This document shows, in pieces, positions 17,779 through 27,566 of a stretch of DNA of 64,000 nt (the stretch's first letter is position 1; every line of letters begins with the position of its first letter). The notes beneath the pieces were generated by a model, which was given only the letters and a program-made list of their open reading frames with translations, ran no database searches and had not been told where the DNA came from. The position numbers and the translations under genes are program-made. The stretch is taken from contig NZ_PIOB01000002.1 in the NCBI RefSeq assembly GCF_002909255.1, positions 620,001-684,000 on the forward strand. Reading direction: 5' to 3'. This stretch comes from Arenibacter hampyeongensis (GTDB lineage Bacteria > Bacteroidota > Bacteroidia > Flavobacteriales > Flavobacteriaceae).

Positions 17779-18996
17779 ATGAAGATAAAGGATATAAGAG
17801 TTTTTGTTTGCTGTCCAGGACGCAATTTCGTTACTGTTAAGATTATAACGGAAGATGGCACCTATGGGCTGGGAGATGCCACGCTGAACGGAAGGGAAAT
17901 GGCGGTAGTAGCCTATTTGAAGGAACATATAGTTCCCTGTCTCATTGGAAAGGATGCACATCAAATAGAGGATATTTGGCAGTATCTATACAAAGGAGCC
18001 TATTGGCAAAATGGCGCTGTGAGTATTGCTGCTATTGGGGCTATAGACATGGCGCTTTGGGACATAAAGGGAAAGCTTGCCCATATGCCGGTCTATCAAC
18101 TACTCGGCGGAAAAAGTAGAAAAGGGGTTACGGTTTACGGTCATGCGAATGGGGAAACCATAGAAGAAGTACTTAAGAACCTTGGCACCTTGATAAAAGA
18201 GGGATACAAAGCCGTGCGCTTGCAGTGTACCATTCCGAATGCCAAGGGTACCTACGGCACCATGGAAGGTAAAAAAAACTATTATGAATTACAGGGCAAT
18301 AGACCCTTGCCGCCAGAACAAAAATGGTCGACCACCAAATACATGAATTTTATACCCGAACTCTTTAAGCAGGCAAGGGAAAAATTTGGCTACGATATAG
18401 CACTTTGCCACGATGTGCATAGTAGATTGACCCCTATAGAGGCATCACGACTGTGCAAACTATTGGAACCTTATAAGCTCCTTTTTATAGAAGATGCCGT
18501 GACTACGGAAAATGCTGAAGGATATAAGATTATTAGGGAGCATACCGATACGCCATTGGCTACGGGAGAAAAATTCAATACGCTGTGGGATGCCAAAGTG
18601 ATGATACAAAACCAATGGATAGATTATGTCCGAACTGCTATAACTCATGGTGGTGGATTAACCCCCCTAAAAAAACTGGCCGACTTTGCAGCATTATATC
18701 ATGTGCGTATGGCACCACACGGAGCACCCGACCTTTCTCCCATCTGTTTAATGGCGCATATGCATTTTAATCTTTGGGCACCTAATTTCGGTATTCAAGA
18801 ATTTATCGGTTTCGGCACCCCAGAACTGAACGAAGTGTTCCAATACAAAGTTGAATTAAAGGAAGGATTGCTATTTATGGATGACCAACCAGGGTGGGGC
18901 GTTGATTTCGACGAGGAAGCAGCAAAGAAATACCCTTATAAACGATCTTACCTTCCAGTAAATAGATTGGAAGATGGCACCCTATGGAACTGGTGA
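17779..18996 (+). CDS. manD: D-mannonate dehydratase, enolase superfamily (ManD)
   Basis: Cytoplasmic enzyme of 405 residues, expected to dehydrate D-mannonate to KDG. By eye it aligns along its whole length with characterised ManD: the opening CPGRNFVTVKI, GDATLNGRE, the YGHANG segment and the closing RLEDGTLWNW. Metal ligands are visible as Asp212 (HDVH), Glu238 (FIEDA) and Glu264 (ATGEKFN). Catalytic candidates are Arg147/Tyr159, His214 and His314 (APHGAPD). Between Asp212 and His214 a Val replaces the usual Gly. ManD-family enzymes vary in activity, so gluconate or another acid sugar is an alternative substrate. It lies between the FucU-like and Gfo/Idh genes. Confidence 0.88.
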   Translation: MKIKDIRVFVCCPGRNFVTVKIITEDGTYGLGDATLNGREMAVVAYLKEHIVPCLIGKDAHQIEDIWQYLYKGAYWQNGAVSIAAIGAIDMALWDIKGKLAHMPVYQLLGGKSRKGVTVYGHANGETIEEVLKNLGTLIKEGYKAVRLQCTIPNAKGTYGTMEGKKNYYELQGNRPLPPEQKWSTTKYMNFIPELFKQAREKFGYDIALCHDVHSRLTPIEASRLCKLLEPYKLLFIEDAVTTENAEGYKIIREHTDTPLATGEKFNTLWDAKVMIQNQWIDYVRTAITHGGGLTPLKKLADFAALYHVRMAPHGAPDLSPICLMAHMHFNLWAPNFGIQEFIGFGTPELNEVFQYKVELKEGLLFMDDQPGWGVDFDEEAAKKYPYKRSYLPVNRLEDGTLWNW

Positions 18997-19061
18997 AAAT
19001 GTACCAACAGAAGAAAAAAAATGTCGACATATTTTAAAATACTCTTCTAAAACCTTATCAA

Positions 19062-20201
19062 ATGGATAAAAAATTAAAAGTACTTATATCGGGAACTGGA
19101 TTTGCCGGCCAGGGCCATGCGGTTGCGTTTCGAGCTGCCGGTTGTGAGGTGGTGGGTATTGTTGGTAGAACACCAAGTGTCGTAAGCAAGGTGGCCAAGA
19201 AAATGGCTATTCCTTACTCCAGCTCTGATTGGCAACGGGCATTGAAGGATTGTCAGCCCGATATTGTTTCTATCGCAACTCCTGGTGGTGCACATTATGA
19301 ACCTATAAAACAGGCAATTGAATTTGGGTGTCATGTATTTAGCGATAAGCCCCTTACAGATACAGGGGAGTCGTCATTGGAATTGTACAAACTTGCACAG
19401 AAGAAAAATGTAAAAACGGCGTATGCTTCCTCCTTCAGATATATGCCTCACATTCAACACGCTAAACAGCTTGTCGCAGATGGTGCAATTGGTGAACCTG
19501 TGGAAGTGGAATGCATTTCGCATTTTAATCTTGAGCGGGATATTCCCTTCGGCTGGTCGCACCGAAAAGAAGACGGTGGGGGTCGCCTTAACAACAATTT
19601 TACCCATATGATATCCATCGTAACCTCCGTGATCGGCGAAAAAATACTCTCTATAATGGGAGAAGTGCGCGACGATTTGGGAAAAGCACCTATAGTTGAA
19701 GGTGTGCATAATTTTAAAACCAGAAGAGACTTCATCCCCAAAGATCTCAACGACCCTTCACTTAAATGGGGAGAAAGTAATGTTGAGTGGTCGTATACCG
19801 TGTTGGCAAAGTTGGAAAGTGAATTAGCCAACAAGCCGGTTTCAGTACTGTTCAAACATGGCGGACTGAACCCCAAATTCCAAGAGAACCATATTGTGTT
19901 TTATGGCACCAAGGGTGCAATTTTTATTGAAGGCCATTATGGCATGGGCCCGCTGCATTTGTATGGTGAAAACAAAACCTGGGATGAGCTGCCAGTACCT
20001 CAAGAGATAGCGGACAATCAACCAAAAATTGATGGCGATACAGAGCGAAATTGGCATTACCTGGTTCGGGAGTTTGTAAAAGATATCAAAGGAGAAACAG
20101 TTGCTCCCTACCAAACCTTTAAGGAAGGTAGTTTGTACCAGCAACTCATTGACATTATTAGAAAGAATGACAACTGGACAGATGTTCTTCATCTTCAATA
20201 G
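19062..20201 (+). CDS. Gfo/Idh/MocA family oxidoreductase
   Basis: Cytoplasmic NAD(P)-dependent sugar oxidoreductase of 379 residues. The Rossmann fold begins VLISGTGFAGQGHAVAF (G-x-G-x-x-G), and SDKPLTDT near residue 95 is the family's E/D-K-P motif carrying the catalytic Lys. The C-terminal alpha/beta domain includes GWSHRKEDGGGRLNN and a NNFTHMI segment with a likely catalytic His. The family oxidises or reduces many sugars and uronates. Its place next to mannonate dehydratase suggests a uronate or aldonate substrate, for example mannuronate/mannonate, but the family does not fix this. Confidence 0.85.
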   Translation: MDKKLKVLISGTGFAGQGHAVAFRAAGCEVVGIVGRTPSVVSKVAKKMAIPYSSSDWQRALKDCQPDIVSIATPGGAHYEPIKQAIEFGCHVFSDKPLTDTGESSLELYKLAQKKNVKTAYASSFRYMPHIQHAKQLVADGAIGEPVEVECISHFNLERDIPFGWSHRKEDGGGRLNNNFTHMISIVTSVIGEKILSIMGEVRDDLGKAPIVEGVHNFKTRRDFIPKDLNDPSLKWGESNVEWSYTVLAKLESELANKPVSVLFKHGGLNPKFQENHIVFYGTKGAIFIEGHYGMGPLHLYGENKTWDELPVPQEIADNQPKIDGDTERNWHYLVREFVKDIKGETVAPYQTFKEGSLYQQLIDIIRKNDNWTDVLHLQ

Positions 20202-20232
20202 GAACTCATTTTGAGTGCCAAAAAAAGAAAAT

Positions 20233-21987
20233 ATGTTTTATGACTATATCGTAATTGGAGTCTATTTTATATTAATCCTGGCCATTGGTGTTGTGTTTTC
20301 ACGAATGGCAAGTAAATCTACGAGCGATTATTTTCGTGGCGGTGGAAGAATGCTGTGGTGGATGGTAGGGTCTACCGCTTTTATGGCACAATTTTCAGCC
20401 GTGACATTCACTGGTGCGGCAGGTAAGGCCTTCGCTGACGGATTTGCAATAGTCGCTGTGTATATTGGAAATACCTTTGCCTTCTTTTGCGGATATGCCT
20501 TCTTTGCACATCGATTTAGACAAATGCGGGTAGATACGCCAACAGAAGCAATAAGAGGGCGATTTGGCACTCAAAATGAGACGTTTTTTGCTTGGGCATT
20601 GATTGTGTTTTCCTTCCTGAATGCTGGTGTTTGGTTAAACGCCCTAGGTGTTTTTACCAGTGCCGTTTTCGATGCTGATATGTCTTTAACCATTATCTCT
20701 ATTGGGCTTACCGTACTTTTTGTATCGGTACTTTCGGGTGCATGGGGGGTTGTGGCTTCTGACTTTGTTCAAACCTTGGTAGTGGCAGTTGTTTCCATTG
20801 CCTGTGCGGTAGTGGCATTGGTAATGGTAGACGGCCCTGTTAATTTGGTTAATAATTTCCCAGGCGGCTTTCTCATAGGCCCGAATATGAACTATCCCTT
20901 AATATTGTTTGGAACCTTCATTTTCTTTTTGCCGAAACAGATCATAACGATGATGAATCTGCATGATTCATTTCGATGGCTCAATGCAAAAGATTCCATA
21001 AACGCCCGTAAGGCGGCCTTATTGGCCATGACGCTGATGGGAGTAGGTAGTATTATATGGTTCATCCCTCCCTGGGCGGCGGCCACCTTATACCCGGATG
21101 CCGCAGCAGACTATTCCCAATTAGGCAACAAGGCGGCAGATGCGGTTTACCTAGTGTTTGCTCGTAACGCCATGCCTATTGGGACTGTTGGGCTATTAAT
21201 GGCAGGGCTTTTTGCAGCTTCCATGTCTTCCATGGATTCGGCACTGAATAAAAACGCTGGAATCTTTATTAGAAGTATTTACCAACCTTTTCTGGCTAAA
21301 AGGAAGAAACATACCGAGGACAAAAAGTTGTTGCGTCTCAGCCAACTGGTTAGTTTTATTAGTGGGTTAGGAGTTATAATTGCAGCGCTCTATTTTGCAT
21401 CACTTGAAAAGCTAAGTCTTTTTGAGCTTATGATGTCTGTTTCCACAATGGTACAGGTGCCAATGATGGTGCCGTTAGTTATTGGCATTATTGTAAAAAA
21501 GACGCCGAAATGGGCACCCTGGGCCACCATTGCAGTAGGTTTTTTTGTTTCTTGGTTGGTCATGAACGTTTTCACCGCCGAGGTTTGTGCAGGCTTGTTT
21601 GGAATTGGATCACTTACCGAACGGGAAATTATTGACATGAATATAATTCTAACGGTAGCCGGCCATGTGTTCATTACTTCTGGTTTTTTCTGGGCAACTT
21701 CATTATTCTACAACGAAGCAAAGGACGATCACAAGCTCCAAACAGATCGCTTTTTCGAGGATTTGGAAACGCCTTTTATTTCGGATAATCAACAAGGAGA
21801 TTTCGACCGCCAGCAAAGACGTAAATTGGGCAATATGGTAATGACTATGAGCATAGGTATTCTGTTAATGGCACTTATTCCCAACCCGCTTTGGGGCAGG
21901 TTGCTTTTTGTGGCCTGTGCCCTGATCATTTCATGTATTGGCTTTTTGTTGAAACGCAGTGCCACAAACAAAATGTCTTCTACTTAA
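20233..21987 (+). CDS. sodium:solute symporter (SSS family), candidate uronate/oligoalginate carrier
   Basis: Integral inner-membrane protein of 584 residues with about 13-14 hydrophobic helices. The ATG at 20233 starts at the first membrane segment (MFYDYIVIGVYF); a GTG at 20215 would add six residues. Family landmarks: SDYFRGGGRMLWWMVGSTAFMAQFSAVTFTG near residue 30, and FAASMSSMDSALNKNAGIF near 335, which is the region holding a sodium site in SSS transporters. Vibrio splendidus ToaA/B/C oligoalginate transporters belong to this family, so import of DEH or short oligoalginate is the likely job. It is the last gene of the first operon. Confidence 0.88.
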   Translation: MFYDYIVIGVYFILILAIGVVFSRMASKSTSDYFRGGGRMLWWMVGSTAFMAQFSAVTFTGAAGKAFADGFAIVAVYIGNTFAFFCGYAFFAHRFRQMRVDTPTEAIRGRFGTQNETFFAWALIVFSFLNAGVWLNALGVFTSAVFDADMSLTIISIGLTVLFVSVLSGAWGVVASDFVQTLVVAVVSIACAVVALVMVDGPVNLVNNFPGGFLIGPNMNYPLILFGTFIFFLPKQIITMMNLHDSFRWLNAKDSINARKAALLAMTLMGVGSIIWFIPPWAAATLYPDAAADYSQLGNKAADAVYLVFARNAMPIGTVGLLMAGLFAASMSSMDSALNKNAGIFIRSIYQPFLAKRKKHTEDKKLLRLSQLVSFISGLGVIIAALYFASLEKLSLFELMMSVSTMVQVPMMVPLVIGIIVKKTPKWAPWATIAVGFFVSWLVMNVFTAEVCAGLFGIGSLTEREIIDMNIILTVAGHVFITSGFFWATSLFYNEAKDDHKLQTDRFFEDLETPFISDNQQGDFDRQQRRKLGNMVMTMSIGILLMALIPNPLWGRLLFVACALIISCIGFLLKRSATNKMSST

Positions 21988-22226
21988 ACTAAGCGTATAT
22001 TAAATGTTTCAAAACTGCGATATCAATGCTTCCAATTCAATTTGAAGGTATCACAGCTTACTTGTTCCAAAAGGATTGTGCAAAGAATAACCCCATTCCT
22101 AATTTATTCTTTTAAGTATCCTAAAGTCACATTCACCTGCAGCAAAATTTACATTTGCCGAATTGCTAATTTTACCCAAGATATATTATTAATTAGGGAT
22201 AAAATAAGTCGGTATTATGTTAAATT
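21988..22226. other. intergenic stretch before the second PL6 promoter, no gene seen
   Basis: About 240 bases (300 including the promoter) between the symporter stop and PL6-2. A short open frame across 22042-22275 would run through the promoter and operator and has no recognisable product. No clear terminator was found after the symporter. Confidence 0.5.
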
Positions 22227-22278
22227 TTTGGTAGTTCCACAAATTTACGTATTTTTGGTAAACCAATCTGGTTAACCA
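22227..22278 (+). promoter_or_regulatory. PL6-2 promoter overlapped by twin GntR-type operators
   Basis: TTTG (22227-22230), 19-base spacer, TATTTTTG (22250-22257): the same layout as PL6-1. TTGGTAAACCAA (22255-22266) and TGGTTAACCA (22269-22278) have centres 13 bp apart; the run from TACGTA through the second palindrome is the same in both promoters. The ATG follows 11 bases after the second palindrome. Likely repressed by the locus GntR protein. Confidence 0.8.
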
Positions 22279-22289
22279 ATTTAAAGACG

Positions 22290-24623
22290 ATGTCAAAATT
22301 CAACTTTTACCTGATTATAATTAGTTTTCTACTTGTTGCCTGTAACTCAGAGCCCAAGAAGGACTACCTAGTTAGAACGGTGGAAGAATTCAACGATATG
22401 GTATCTTCCGCCCAACCTGGGGACAGTATTGTACTTGCCAATGGCGTTTGGGAAAATGCAGAATTACTTTTTGAAGCAAATGGAACAGCTGAAAAGCCGA
22501 TCACTCTTACCGTTGAGGAAAAAGGAAAAGTAACTTTGGAAGGTGCCTCCAATCTCCAAATTGCCGGGAACTATCTAATAGTGAAAGGTCTCGTTTTTAT
22601 AAACGGATATACTCCAACCAATGCGGTAATTTCATTTAGAAAAAGCCGGGAGCTAATGGCCAATAATTCTCGACTAACAGAATGTGTTATAGATAATTAT
22701 AACAACCCTGAACGTCAAGTTCAGGATTATTGGGTAACCATATATGGAAAAAACAACCGCATAGATCACAACCATATTTCAGGAAAAAAGAATTTAGGTG
22801 TAACCATGATTGTTGGCCTGGACACAAAGGAGAGTAGGGAGAACAATCATATAATAGATCACAACTATTTTGGTCCCCGTCCAACCTATGGTAATAATGG
22901 AGGAGAAACGCTAAGAATAGGTACTAGTCATAACGCATTGGAAAATTCCAATACCCTGGTGGAATCCAATTATTTTGATCGTTGTAATGGCGAACACGAA
23001 ATTATTTCAAACAAATCCTGTCTAAACACATTTAAATACAACACCTTTTTTGAGTGCACGGGAACGTTAACCATGCGTCATGGAAATGAAACCATGGTTG
23101 ATGGCAATATGTTCATTGGCAATGGGAAACCCAGTACTGGAGGTGTACGTGTCATTAACGAGAAGCAAACGGTTATTAATAATTACCACATTGGTTTAAC
23201 AGGTTATCGTTTTAGGGGAGCATTTGTCATGATGAATGGCGTACCAAATTCCCCACCAAATCGCTACGTTCCCGTAATAGATTCCAAAGTAAACAACAAC
23301 ACCTTTATTAATTGCGACAATATCCTTTTCTGTGCCGGAAGTGATGCAGAAAGAAGTCAATCACCCAGAACTTCTGAGTTTTCAGAAAACATTATTTATC
23401 ATCAAAGCAAGCAAGATCTTTTCACGGCATATGATGATATTAGCGGTATTACCTTTAAAGCAAATATCCTAGGTAAAAACTTAACTACCAGTATTTCAAA
23501 TGGTTTCGAAAATGCGGACATTGAATTAGTGAAAAATGAACAAGGATTTTTAATCCCTACCTCAGATATAATAAAAACTAAGGTTACCATAAGTCCAAAT
23601 ATTGCAACAAAGGATAATACTGGTACTACTTGGTATTCCAAAGCCGATAAAAGTGTGGCCTTAAATACCGGTAAAACTCTTAAGGTGGAAGCTGGTATTA
23701 ACACTTTATATGAAATTATCAAAAATTCCGAAGCCGGAGATATCATAGAATTGGAAGAAGGCGGAACATACCTATTGACCAAAGCCGTACAAATAACCCA
23801 TCCCCTTACCGTTAAGACGGCAGGGAAAGAAAAGGCAACCATTTTTTTTGAAAGAATGATGGCTTTCGAAATTCAAAATGGCGGAAGCCTGTCTTTGGAA
23901 AGCATAGTATTTAACGGAGAAAAATCCCCCGATTACGCGGGTAATTCGGTTATAAGTACCAGTAAAAATTCAATGACCGAAAATTATAAATTATTTATTG
24001 ATAAATGCGAGTTTAAGGATTTAATAGTAAACCATTCCTTTGATGTGCTAAGAGTTGCCAAAGGCACATTTGCCGATACTATAAGTATCCAAAATTCAAA
24101 CTTCAAAAATATCACAGGAAGCATTGCGGCACTGGATACGGAAACTGACGATATCGGAGCTTATAATGTTGAATATTTCTTAATGAAAAACAATACCATT
24201 TCCGAACTACAAGGCGCAGCATTACGATTATATAGAGGGGGAAAGGACGAAAGCACCTTTGGGCCATTTTTAGAAATAGAGCATAACGTATTTGATAAGG
24301 TTGGTTTTGGGCAGAAAAACAAATACAACGCAGCCATATCCTTATATGGCGTACAAGAAACAGATATCAAAAACAATATCTTTAAGGACAGCAAGGCCAT
24401 TAATATGCACCTAGTCGTCGGAGAACCTATTGTAAAAATCCGCAATAACGCCTTAAATAATTCGGAAAAACTAGTGGTTACTGGCGATGAAAAATACTTA
24501 GTTGAAAATCAATGGAACCTAAATCCAAAATTTACCAATGATACTTCGTATTCATTAAGCTCAGACTCCCCTTTAAAGGGGAAAGGAACAGATGGCCGGG
24601 ATATAGGCATAATTCAGAAATAA
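22290..24623 (+). CDS. PL6 family alginate lyase, lipoprotein (second copy)
   Basis: Lyase of 777 residues with a lipoprotein signal (MSKFNFYLIIISFLLVAC). It has the same two-beta-helix layout as the first PL6 protein. The catalytic region reads EHEIISNKSCLN (Lys) followed by LTMRHGNETMVDGNMFIGNG (Arg), and the substrate-binding FGPRP segment is shared. The C-terminal domain ends with the DIGIIQK strand of the helix. The two copies have clearly diverged while their promoters have not, suggesting selection for joint control and different specificity (for example G- versus M-rich blocks). PL17 follows after four bases, so they are co-transcribed. Confidence 0.92.
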   Translation: MSKFNFYLIIISFLLVACNSEPKKDYLVRTVEEFNDMVSSAQPGDSIVLANGVWENAELLFEANGTAEKPITLTVEEKGKVTLEGASNLQIAGNYLIVKGLVFINGYTPTNAVISFRKSRELMANNSRLTECVIDNYNNPERQVQDYWVTIYGKNNRIDHNHISGKKNLGVTMIVGLDTKESRENNHIIDHNYFGPRPTYGNNGGETLRIGTSHNALENSNTLVESNYFDRCNGEHEIISNKSCLNTFKYNTFFECTGTLTMRHGNETMVDGNMFIGNGKPSTGGVRVINEKQTVINNYHIGLTGYRFRGAFVMMNGVPNSPPNRYVPVIDSKVNNNTFINCDNILFCAGSDAERSQSPRTSEFSENIIYHQSKQDLFTAYDDISGITFKANILGKNLTTSISNGFENADIELVKNEQGFLIPTSDIIKTKVTISPNIATKDNTGTTWYSKADKSVALNTGKTLKVEAGINTLYEIIKNSEAGDIIELEEGGTYLLTKAVQITHPLTVKTAGKEKATIFFERMMAFEIQNGGSLSLESIVFNGEKSPDYAGNSVISTSKNSMTENYKLFIDKCEFKDLIVNHSFDVLRVAKGTFADTISIQNSNFKNITGSIAALDTETDDIGAYNVEYFLMKNNTISELQGAALRLYRGGKDESTFGPFLEIEHNVFDKVGFGQKNKYNAAISLYGVQETDIKNNIFKDSKAINMHLVVGEPIVKIRNNALNNSEKLVVTGDEKYLVENQWNLNPKFTNDTSYSLSSDSPLKGKGTDGRDIGIIQK

Positions 24624-24627
24624 AAAA

Positions 24628-26883
24628 ATGCAAAATATCAAAACAAAATTAAAGGGACTATGCATAATGTTAATTATGTTGACCATTGGCATTTTGGCAA
24701 ATGCATTGTTGGCTCAAGAACACCCCAATCTGATTCTGACCAAGGCCGGAGTTGAAAAAATAAAAGCTGAATTGGGCAAGGTTCCCTTATTTGACGCTAC
24801 AGTATCAGCTACAAAAGCAGAAGTGGACGCAGAAATCGCTCTGGGTATCCACACTCCCATTCCCAAGGATTATTCCGGTGGATATACCCATGAACGCCAT
24901 AAGCGGAATTTTTTGATCCTTCAAAAAGCAGGGGTGTTGTTTCAGATTTTGGATGATGAAAAATATGCCATTTACGTCCGCGATATGTTGTTCCAATATG
25001 AGGCCATGTACAAGGATTTGCCCATTCATCCACAGCAGAGGAGCTATGCCAGGGGTAAATTGTTTTGGCAATGTCTAAACGATAGCAATTGGCTGGTTTA
25101 CGTAAGTCAGGCCTATGATTGCATCTATGACTGGCTTCCCCCAAAGGAACGTAAGAAATTGGAGAAAAATCTTTTCCGTCCCTTTGCTGATTTCATTTCG
25201 ATAAAGAATCCACAATTCTTCAATAGGGTACACAATCACAGTACTTGGGGAAATGCTGCCGTTGGCATGATCGGATTGGTCATGAACGACGAGGAACTTA
25301 TCCAAAGGGCCTTGTACGGAATAAAAAATGACGGCCTTGAAATTGACGCCAAGGACAATGATGGTGGTTTTATTAAACTACCGGGACAAAAACCTGGATT
25401 TTTATCCAATATTGATGAGCCTTTTTCACCGGATGGTTATTTTACCGAAGGGCCTTACTACCAAAGGTATGCCATGTATCCCTTTTTAATTTTTGCCGAG
25501 GGACTGCACAATGTAAAACCGGAATATAAAATTTTTGAACACAAGGACAGCGTACTTTTAAAATCGGTAAACACCCTATTGAATTTATCAGATCCCGATG
25601 GAGAATTCTTTAGCTTAAACGACGCCCAAAAGGGAATGTCCTATTACTCCAGGGAATTGGTGACTGCCGTTGATATTGCCTATTATTTTGGAGGTAATAA
25701 TCCACAACTATTGAGTATTGCCGAAAAACAGGGGAGTGTGCTTTTGGACGATTCCGGACTTGCCGTAGCCTTGGGAGTTCGTGATGGCAAAGCACAACCT
25801 TTCATAAAAAAATCCATCAACCTTTCCGATGGGGCCGATGGTAAACAAGGCGGTGTTGGCATTTTGCGCTATGGCACTGAGGATTTGACCCTGGTTTTTA
25901 AATATGCAGCCCAGGGATTAAGCCACGGTCATTATGATAAACTCTCATTTTCCCTTTTTGAAAAAGGCGATGAAGTCATCCAGGATTATGGCCTGGCACG
26001 ATTCGTAAACATAGAGCAAAAAGGAGGGGGCAATTATCTAAAGGAAAACACAACTTGGGCAAAACAAACTATTGCGCATAACACCATTGTCCAAAACGAA
26101 ACCTCCCATTTCAATGGTGAATACGAAATAGGAAGCAAGTATCATTCCGAGCTATATTTTTATGATGCTTCCAATATCGAGGTACAGGTAGTCAGTGCCA
26201 AGGAAAAAAACGCCTATCCAGGAACCGAAATGCATAGAACCATGGCGATAATCAAAGACGAAAACTTTGAAAAGCCATTTGTACTGGATATTCTAAAAGT
26301 GAATTCAAGTAACCCTAACCAGTACGATTTGCCCCTGTATTTCATAGGACAAGTCCTTCAGGTAAATTTTGATTATGAATCCCCACTTACGCTAGACACC
26401 TTGGGTAAGGAAAATGGGTACCAACATTTGTACCTGGAGGGTAAGGGAAGCCCAACCCGAGACAACACCCAATTCTCCTGGTTGGACAATGGCCGTTTTT
26501 ACACCTATACCTCAGCAACGAAGAAATCGGATGAATTGCTATTTACCCGTATTGGGGCCAATGATCCCGAATTCAACCTGAGAAGGGAAGCTGCATTGAT
26601 GATACGCCGGAAAAATACAGGGAATACGGTTTTTGCCTCTGTCATTGAACCGCATGGAAGCTACAGCACCGTATCGGAGTTTGCGGTTAATTCCAATAGC
26701 AGTATTTTAAACTTGAAAGTCGTTCATGATGATGCGGAATATACAGCGGTAGCTGTAAAAGATGTCAATGGAGGTGAATGCCTGATGATAATTAGCAATA
26801 TAGATTCAAGTAAGACAAGTACACATAAATTAAAAATAGGCGATCGTGATTATCAATGGTCAGGTCCTTATTATTTTAAATAA
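24628..26883 (+). CDS. PL17 family oligoalginate lyase (exo-acting)
   Basis: Lyase of 751 residues with a signal peptide (hydrophobic run, cleavage near ALLAQ), so periplasmic, where it should release unsaturated monomers from oligoalginate. The N-terminal alpha/alpha toroid (Alginate_lyase domain) holds VHNHSTWGNAA, with the Asn-His pair used by PL17 enzymes, and GYFTEGPYYQRY with the catalytic Tyr. The C-terminal half is a heparinase II/III-type beta-sheet domain, with GLSHGHYDKLSF and HNTIVQNE segments. Length is normal for the family. It sits directly after PL6-2 and before KdgF, matching an endo-to-exo-to-monomer processing order. Confidence 0.94.
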   Translation: MQNIKTKLKGLCIMLIMLTIGILANALLAQEHPNLILTKAGVEKIKAELGKVPLFDATVSATKAEVDAEIALGIHTPIPKDYSGGYTHERHKRNFLILQKAGVLFQILDDEKYAIYVRDMLFQYEAMYKDLPIHPQQRSYARGKLFWQCLNDSNWLVYVSQAYDCIYDWLPPKERKKLEKNLFRPFADFISIKNPQFFNRVHNHSTWGNAAVGMIGLVMNDEELIQRALYGIKNDGLEIDAKDNDGGFIKLPGQKPGFLSNIDEPFSPDGYFTEGPYYQRYAMYPFLIFAEGLHNVKPEYKIFEHKDSVLLKSVNTLLNLSDPDGEFFSLNDAQKGMSYYSRELVTAVDIAYYFGGNNPQLLSIAEKQGSVLLDDSGLAVALGVRDGKAQPFIKKSINLSDGADGKQGGVGILRYGTEDLTLVFKYAAQGLSHGHYDKLSFSLFEKGDEVIQDYGLARFVNIEQKGGGNYLKENTTWAKQTIAHNTIVQNETSHFNGEYEIGSKYHSELYFYDASNIEVQVVSAKEKNAYPGTEMHRTMAIIKDENFEKPFVLDILKVNSSNPNQYDLPLYFIGQVLQVNFDYESPLTLDTLGKENGYQHLYLEGKGSPTRDNTQFSWLDNGRFYTYTSATKKSDELLFTRIGANDPEFNLRREAALMIRRKNTGNTVFASVIEPHGSYSTVSEFAVNSNSSILNLKVVHDDAEYTAVAVKDVNGGECLMIISNIDSSKTSTHKLKIGDRDYQWSGPYYFK

Positions 26884-26986
26884 AACAAATTAAAATTATG
26901 AACCTTCCATAACGAAAACTTGATACTCAAGGGAATGATTATATGGAAGCAACATATGACCTTTATTAAACAATAAATATACACAT
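26884..26986. other. spacer with an inverted repeat between PL17 and kdgF
   Basis: CTTCCATA (26904-26911) and TATGGAAG (26942-26949) form an eight-base inverted repeat with a 30-base loop. It may fold in the mRNA between PL17 and kdgF. No T run follows. Confidence 0.35.
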
Positions 26987-27364
26987 ATGAAACGATTTAG
27001 TGAAAAGTACATCATCTCAAAAGAAATGAAATGGGAAGAACTTGGAGGAGGAGTATCAAGAAAGTTTTTAGGTTACGATAACCAAATCATGATGGTAAAA
27101 GTGAAATTTGAGAAAGGAGCATTGGGTTCCCCTCATCAACATTTTCACACACAAGCTACCTATTGTGTTTCAGGTAAATTTGAATTTGAAATTAATGGAG
27201 AAAAGAAAATTGTAGAAGCAGGAGATGGAGTTTATATTGAACCAAATCTATTGCACAGTGCAGTTTGCTTGGAAGAAGGGATGCTAATTGACACATTTAG
27301 TCCTGTAAGAGAAGATTTCTTAAGCGGTGGAGAAGTATCTTATTTTGGAGATAAGCAGTCATAA
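26987..27364 (+). CDS. kdgF: KdgF-type cupin, uronate ring-opening protein
   Basis: Cytoplasmic single-domain cupin of 125 residues. The two cupin motifs supply a metal site: GSPHQHFHTQATYCVSG (two His plus Gln) and PNLLHSAVC (His). KdgF converts the unsaturated uronate monomers released by pectin and alginate lyases into the linear ketone form (DEH) used by the reductase. The length and the TYCVSGKFEFEI segment fit KdgF well. It is the last gene after PL6-2 and PL17 and lies 200 bases before the susC promoter. Confidence 0.88.
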   Translation: MKRFSEKYIISKEMKWEELGGGVSRKFLGYDNQIMMVKVKFEKGALGSPHQHFHTQATYCVSGKFEFEINGEKKIVEAGDGVYIEPNLLHSAVCLEEGMLIDTFSPVREDFLSGGEVSYFGDKQS

Positions 27365-27566
27365 TAAAAAAACCCACCTTTCCTGGAAGACATAAAATAC
27401 GAAATGGATAGCCTCACATAGGAAGCGATATTAACGGGGGCTTGTCTTTTCATAGCCGAAAATTGTCCTAGGCCAAAAAAGAAAGATTTAACCATTTCAT
27501 TTTCAGCCTCTAACCCTTACAAATGTTAAATTTTAATTTGTTCTTTTTTTTAACGAATAAATAACA

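Noticed and set aside
22042..22275. 77-codon frame upstream of PL6-2
   Set aside because: It runs through the promoter and operator, has no recognisable product and would end 14 bases before the lyase start.
23402..23842. 146-codon frame antisense to the second PL6 gene
   Set aside because: It lies wholly inside a well-supported gene, and its product has no recognisable domain.
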